This document shows, piece after piece, positions 5,143 through 7,512 of a stretch of DNA of 7,512 nucleotides. The DNA comes from Kiritimatiellia bacterium (lineage in GTDB: Bacteria; Verrucomicrobiota; Kiritimatiellia; UBA8416; JAIOPI01). Every line of letters starts with the position of its first letter. The stretch's first letter is position 1. The stretch lies in NCBI GenBank assembly GCA_028822745.1, contig JAPKCZ010000093.1, positions 1-7,512 on the forward strand, written 5' to 3'. A program made the translations under genes and the position numbers. The notes beneath the pieces were generated by a model. It worked only from the letters and a program-made list of their open reading frames with translations, was not told the origin of the DNA and made no database searches.

Positions 5143-7467
5143 ATGAAAGCGCATTCATTACGTAAACGTGCGCTCGAGGCGTTCCAACTCAATTTATCCA
5201 CGTGGCGGCTACTCATTTTGAGCGCCATCATCGGCGTCATCGCCGGAATGGGCGCCATCGCGTTCCACTACGTTCTAGAATTCGCCAAAAATGCGTTTTT
5301 AGACGGTTTTGTTGGCTTCCGTCCCGAAGGCCCTCCCGGCGAACGCGAGATTTTCTCGCCATCCACAACGCCCTTCCGCCCCTGGTTGTTTCTGATCATC
5401 ACACCCCTTGGCGGATTACTGGGCGGACTCCTCGTCTCACGTTTCGCCCCCGAAGCCGAAGGGCACGGCACAGATGCCGTCATCGATTGCTACCATCAAA
5501 AGGCCGGCAAAATCCGGGCGCGCGTTCCGTTCGTCAAACTTGTAGCCTCGGCCCTCACGATTGGTACCGGCGGATCGGCTGGCCGTGAAGGCCCCATTGC
5601 ACAGATCGGTGCGGGCATCGCGTCCCTCATTGCGAGCTACCTCAAAATCCCCGTTCGCGAACGCCGCATTCTCGTCGCGGCGGGCATGGCCGCAGGCGTC
5701 GGCGCCATCTTCAGAGCCCCGCTTGCCGGCGCGCTTTTCGCAGCGGAGGTTCTCTACCGGGACCTCGACCTCGAATACGAAGTCATTATTCCATCCGTCA
5801 TTTCCAGTATTATCGGATACGCGACCTACTCCGCCGTCTTCGGATGGGCCCCACTCTTCCAAACCCCTGACTTCGTCCACCAGAACCCACTTGAACTTTT
5901 ACCCTACCTCGTCCTAGCCATCGTTGTGGCCATCGGCGCCACAGCCTTTACACGCTGCTTCTATTTGGTCCGTGACGGTTTCAAACTGCTGCCGGTGCCC
6001 GGCTTTCTCAAACCCGCTATCGGCGGCCTGCTAGTGGGTATCATCGGCTTCTTTTGCCACGACGCGCTGGGCGCCGGCTACGGGATCGTCCAGAAAGCCT
6101 TCGACGCGGAAGCACACCACCTTGGCATCGGCGTGCTCGTTCTGGTTGCGGTGGCCAAAATCTTCACCACCTCGTTCTCGATTGGCTCGGGCGGTAGCGG
6201 AGGCGTCTTTGGACCGTCCATCGTGATCGGCGGGGCACTTGGCGGGGCGGTTGGCCTGTGGATGCAGGATATTTGCGCCAATTTTGGCATGGACATCGAA
6301 CCCGGCGCTTTTGTCGTCGTCGGCATGGCCGGATTTTTCGCCGCCGCCGCCAACACGCCCATTTCCACCATCATCATGGTCAGCGAAATGACTGGAAACT
6401 ACCACTTACTCGTCCCCTCCATGTGGGTCTGTGTGATCGCCTACCTCCTGATGCGCCGCTACTCCTTGTACGAAAACCAGATAGAGAACCGCTTCGACGC
6501 GCCCGTCCATCGCGGCGACATGATGGATGCCATTCTCAAGAACGTCACCGTGCGTGATCTATTGTCCAAACCGGACGGCTTCCACGGCAAGACCTTCACT
6601 TCTTCAGCCAGCGTTCACGACCTACTGGAATGCTTTGCGACCAGTGACCAAGCCATTCTCCCCATTATGGACGACAAACACCTGGTTGGCATGATCAGCG
6701 GACGCGAATTACGCTATATGATGATGCAGGACAGACTGGACATGCTATTGATCGCCGAAGAAGTCGCGCATCCCGCCATCACGGTCTGCCCCAGCAACAG
6801 CTTACTGGATGCGGTTCGCATCATGTCCTCCAATCATCTCGACGAAATACTGGTCGTCGCGCCTGACGAATCTGACAAGCTGCTTGGAACGGTTTCGCAA
6901 CGTGACATCGTTTTAGCTTATGACCGCCAATTGGCCACCATTGTCCGCAAGGACAGTGCAGAGGTCGCGGCCGATACACCGCACGATGACGCCTTCGACG
7001 TGAGAGACCTGATGTCGGTCGACCATATGGTGCTGACCCTTACCCCGGGCGACAAAGCATCCATCGTCCGCCAACTTGCACAGCCGCTCCTCGAGGGTGG
7101 CCATACACGCGACATCGAAACACTCACGGATACGGTGATGGAGCGCGAATCGAAAATGACCACAGCCATCGCCCCCGGCGTCGCCTTGCCTCATGCACAG
7201 CATCTCGACACCATTGGACTCGATACCGCTCACATCGTCGTCGGCCTCTGTCGCGAAGGCACCGACTTCGAGGCCATTGACGGCAATCCAACGAAGCTTT
7301 TCTTCCTTATTTGCTCCGTTGAACAGAGCATTCATCTTAAGATTATGTCCCAGTTGGCTCGTCTGATTCGGTCGCCGGATGCCGTCCGCGCGCTATGCGA
7401 TGTTGACTCAACAGAAAACATGCTCGCCACTTTGCAAGGTAAAGGACAGAACGCGGCATCGTCATGA
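5143..7467 (+). CDS. CLC chloride channel/antiporter with CBS pair and PTS EIIA domain
   Basis: The 774-residue protein has three parts. Residues about 20-445 are a CLC membrane domain: the first selectivity motif is GHGTD (107-111) instead of GSGIP, GREGP (147-151) carries the gating glutamate Glu149, and GGVFGPS (353-359) is the third motif. By eye, the internal proton glutamate of E. coli ClcA (E203) falls on Val203, while a tyrosine in SLYENQ (441-446) may match Tyr445. Residues about 465-600 are two CBS domains, which usually bind adenine nucleotides. Residues about 625-765 match PTS EIIA type 2 (fructose/PtsN family), with the phosphoacceptor histidine in GVALPHA (His684). The inner-membrane protein probably moves chloride or another anion, with gating adjusted by nucleotides and PTS phosphorylation; the latter is inference. 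GAAGG precedes the ATG. The TGA overlaps the next start. Confidence 0.93.
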   Translation: MKAHSLRKRALEAFQLNLSTWRLLILSAIIGVIAGMGAIAFHYVLEFAKNAFLDGFVGFRPEGPPGEREIFSPSTTPFRPWLFLIITPLGGLLGGLLVSRFAPEAEGHGTDAVIDCYHQKAGKIRARVPFVKLVASALTIGTGGSAGREGPIAQIGAGIASLIASYLKIPVRERRILVAAGMAAGVGAIFRAPLAGALFAAEVLYRDLDLEYEVIIPSVISSIIGYATYSAVFGWAPLFQTPDFVHQNPLELLPYLVLAIVVAIGATAFTRCFYLVRDGFKLLPVPGFLKPAIGGLLVGIIGFFCHDALGAGYGIVQKAFDAEAHHLGIGVLVLVAVAKIFTTSFSIGSGGSGGVFGPSIVIGGALGGAVGLWMQDICANFGMDIEPGAFVVVGMAGFFAAAANTPISTIIMVSEMTGNYHLLVPSMWVCVIAYLLMRRYSLYENQIENRFDAPVHRGDMMDAILKNVTVRDLLSKPDGFHGKTFTSSASVHDLLECFATSDQAILPIMDDKHLVGMISGRELRYMMMQDRLDMLLIAEEVAHPAITVCPSNSLLDAVRIMSSNHLDEILVVAPDESDKLLGTVSQRDIVLAYDRQLATIVRKDSAEVAADTPHDDAFDVRDLMSVDHMVLTLTPGDKASIVRQLAQPLLEGGHTRDIETLTDTVMERESKMTTAIAPGVALPHAQHLDTIGLDTAHIVVGLCREGTDFEAIDGNPTKLFFLICSVEQSIHLKIMSQLARLIRSPDAVRALCDVDSTENMLATLQGKGQNAASS

Positions 7468-7512
7468 TGGCACGTAACCCATTCGAATATCGTCGCAAAA
7501 AGGGTTGGCAAC
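7464..7512 (+). CDS. Start of an unidentified gene, cut by the window end
   Basis: Two adjacent ATG codons (7464 and 7467) open a frame that has no stop before the window ends; it begins MMARNPFEYRRKKGWQ. The first ATG overlaps the CLC stop as ATGA, which suggests translational coupling and a shared operon. The nearest AAGGA (7442-7446) is too far upstream to serve as a normal Shine-Dalgarno. The visible part is basic and aromatic; the family cannot be told from it. Confidence 0.45.
   Translation, partial: MMARNPFEYRRKKGWQ

Overview
The window is a compact bacterial chromosome segment of moderate GC with short spacers. A sigma-54 activator, a PTS EIIA domain and a small TPR-like protein point to a proteobacterium, probably a gammaproteobacterium. 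I cannot name the species, and the assignment rests on protein style only.

Left part (1-1178): a divergent-PAP2 (DUF212) membrane protein at 45-497 is followed by a 681-bp gap with no convincing gene. The gap is unusually rich in inverted repeats. It holds a good match to a sigma-54 -24/-12 promoter (663-679), a 17-bp dyad about 80 bp upstream of the predicted start, and a 111-bp near-palindromic element (854-964).

Regulatory pair (1179-3499): a small Ras-like GTPase is followed, on the same strand, by a sigma-54 enhancer-binding protein. The activator has no receiver domain; it carries an uncharacterised N-terminal domain, a PAS-like domain, an AAA+ ATPase and a Fis-type HTH. The arrangement suggests a GTPase-controlled sigma-54 switch, and the structured gap upstream is a plausible target.

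Minus-strand pair (3580-4982): a small TPR-like protein and a GT-B-fold glycosyltransferase-like protein, five bases apart and probably translationally coupled. The pair converges on the activator gene across a short spacer with a probable terminator.

Right part (5143-7512): divergent from that pair is a 774-residue CLC chloride channel or antiporter carrying two CBS domains and a complete C-terminal PTS EIIA domain with its phosphorylatable histidine. This links anion transport to nucleotide sensing and the PTS phosphorelay. Its stop codon overlaps the start of another reading frame that leaves the window.

The most interesting points are the structured gap with its sigma-54-like promoter, the GTPase and sigma-54 activator pairing, and the CLC-CBS-EIIA fusion.
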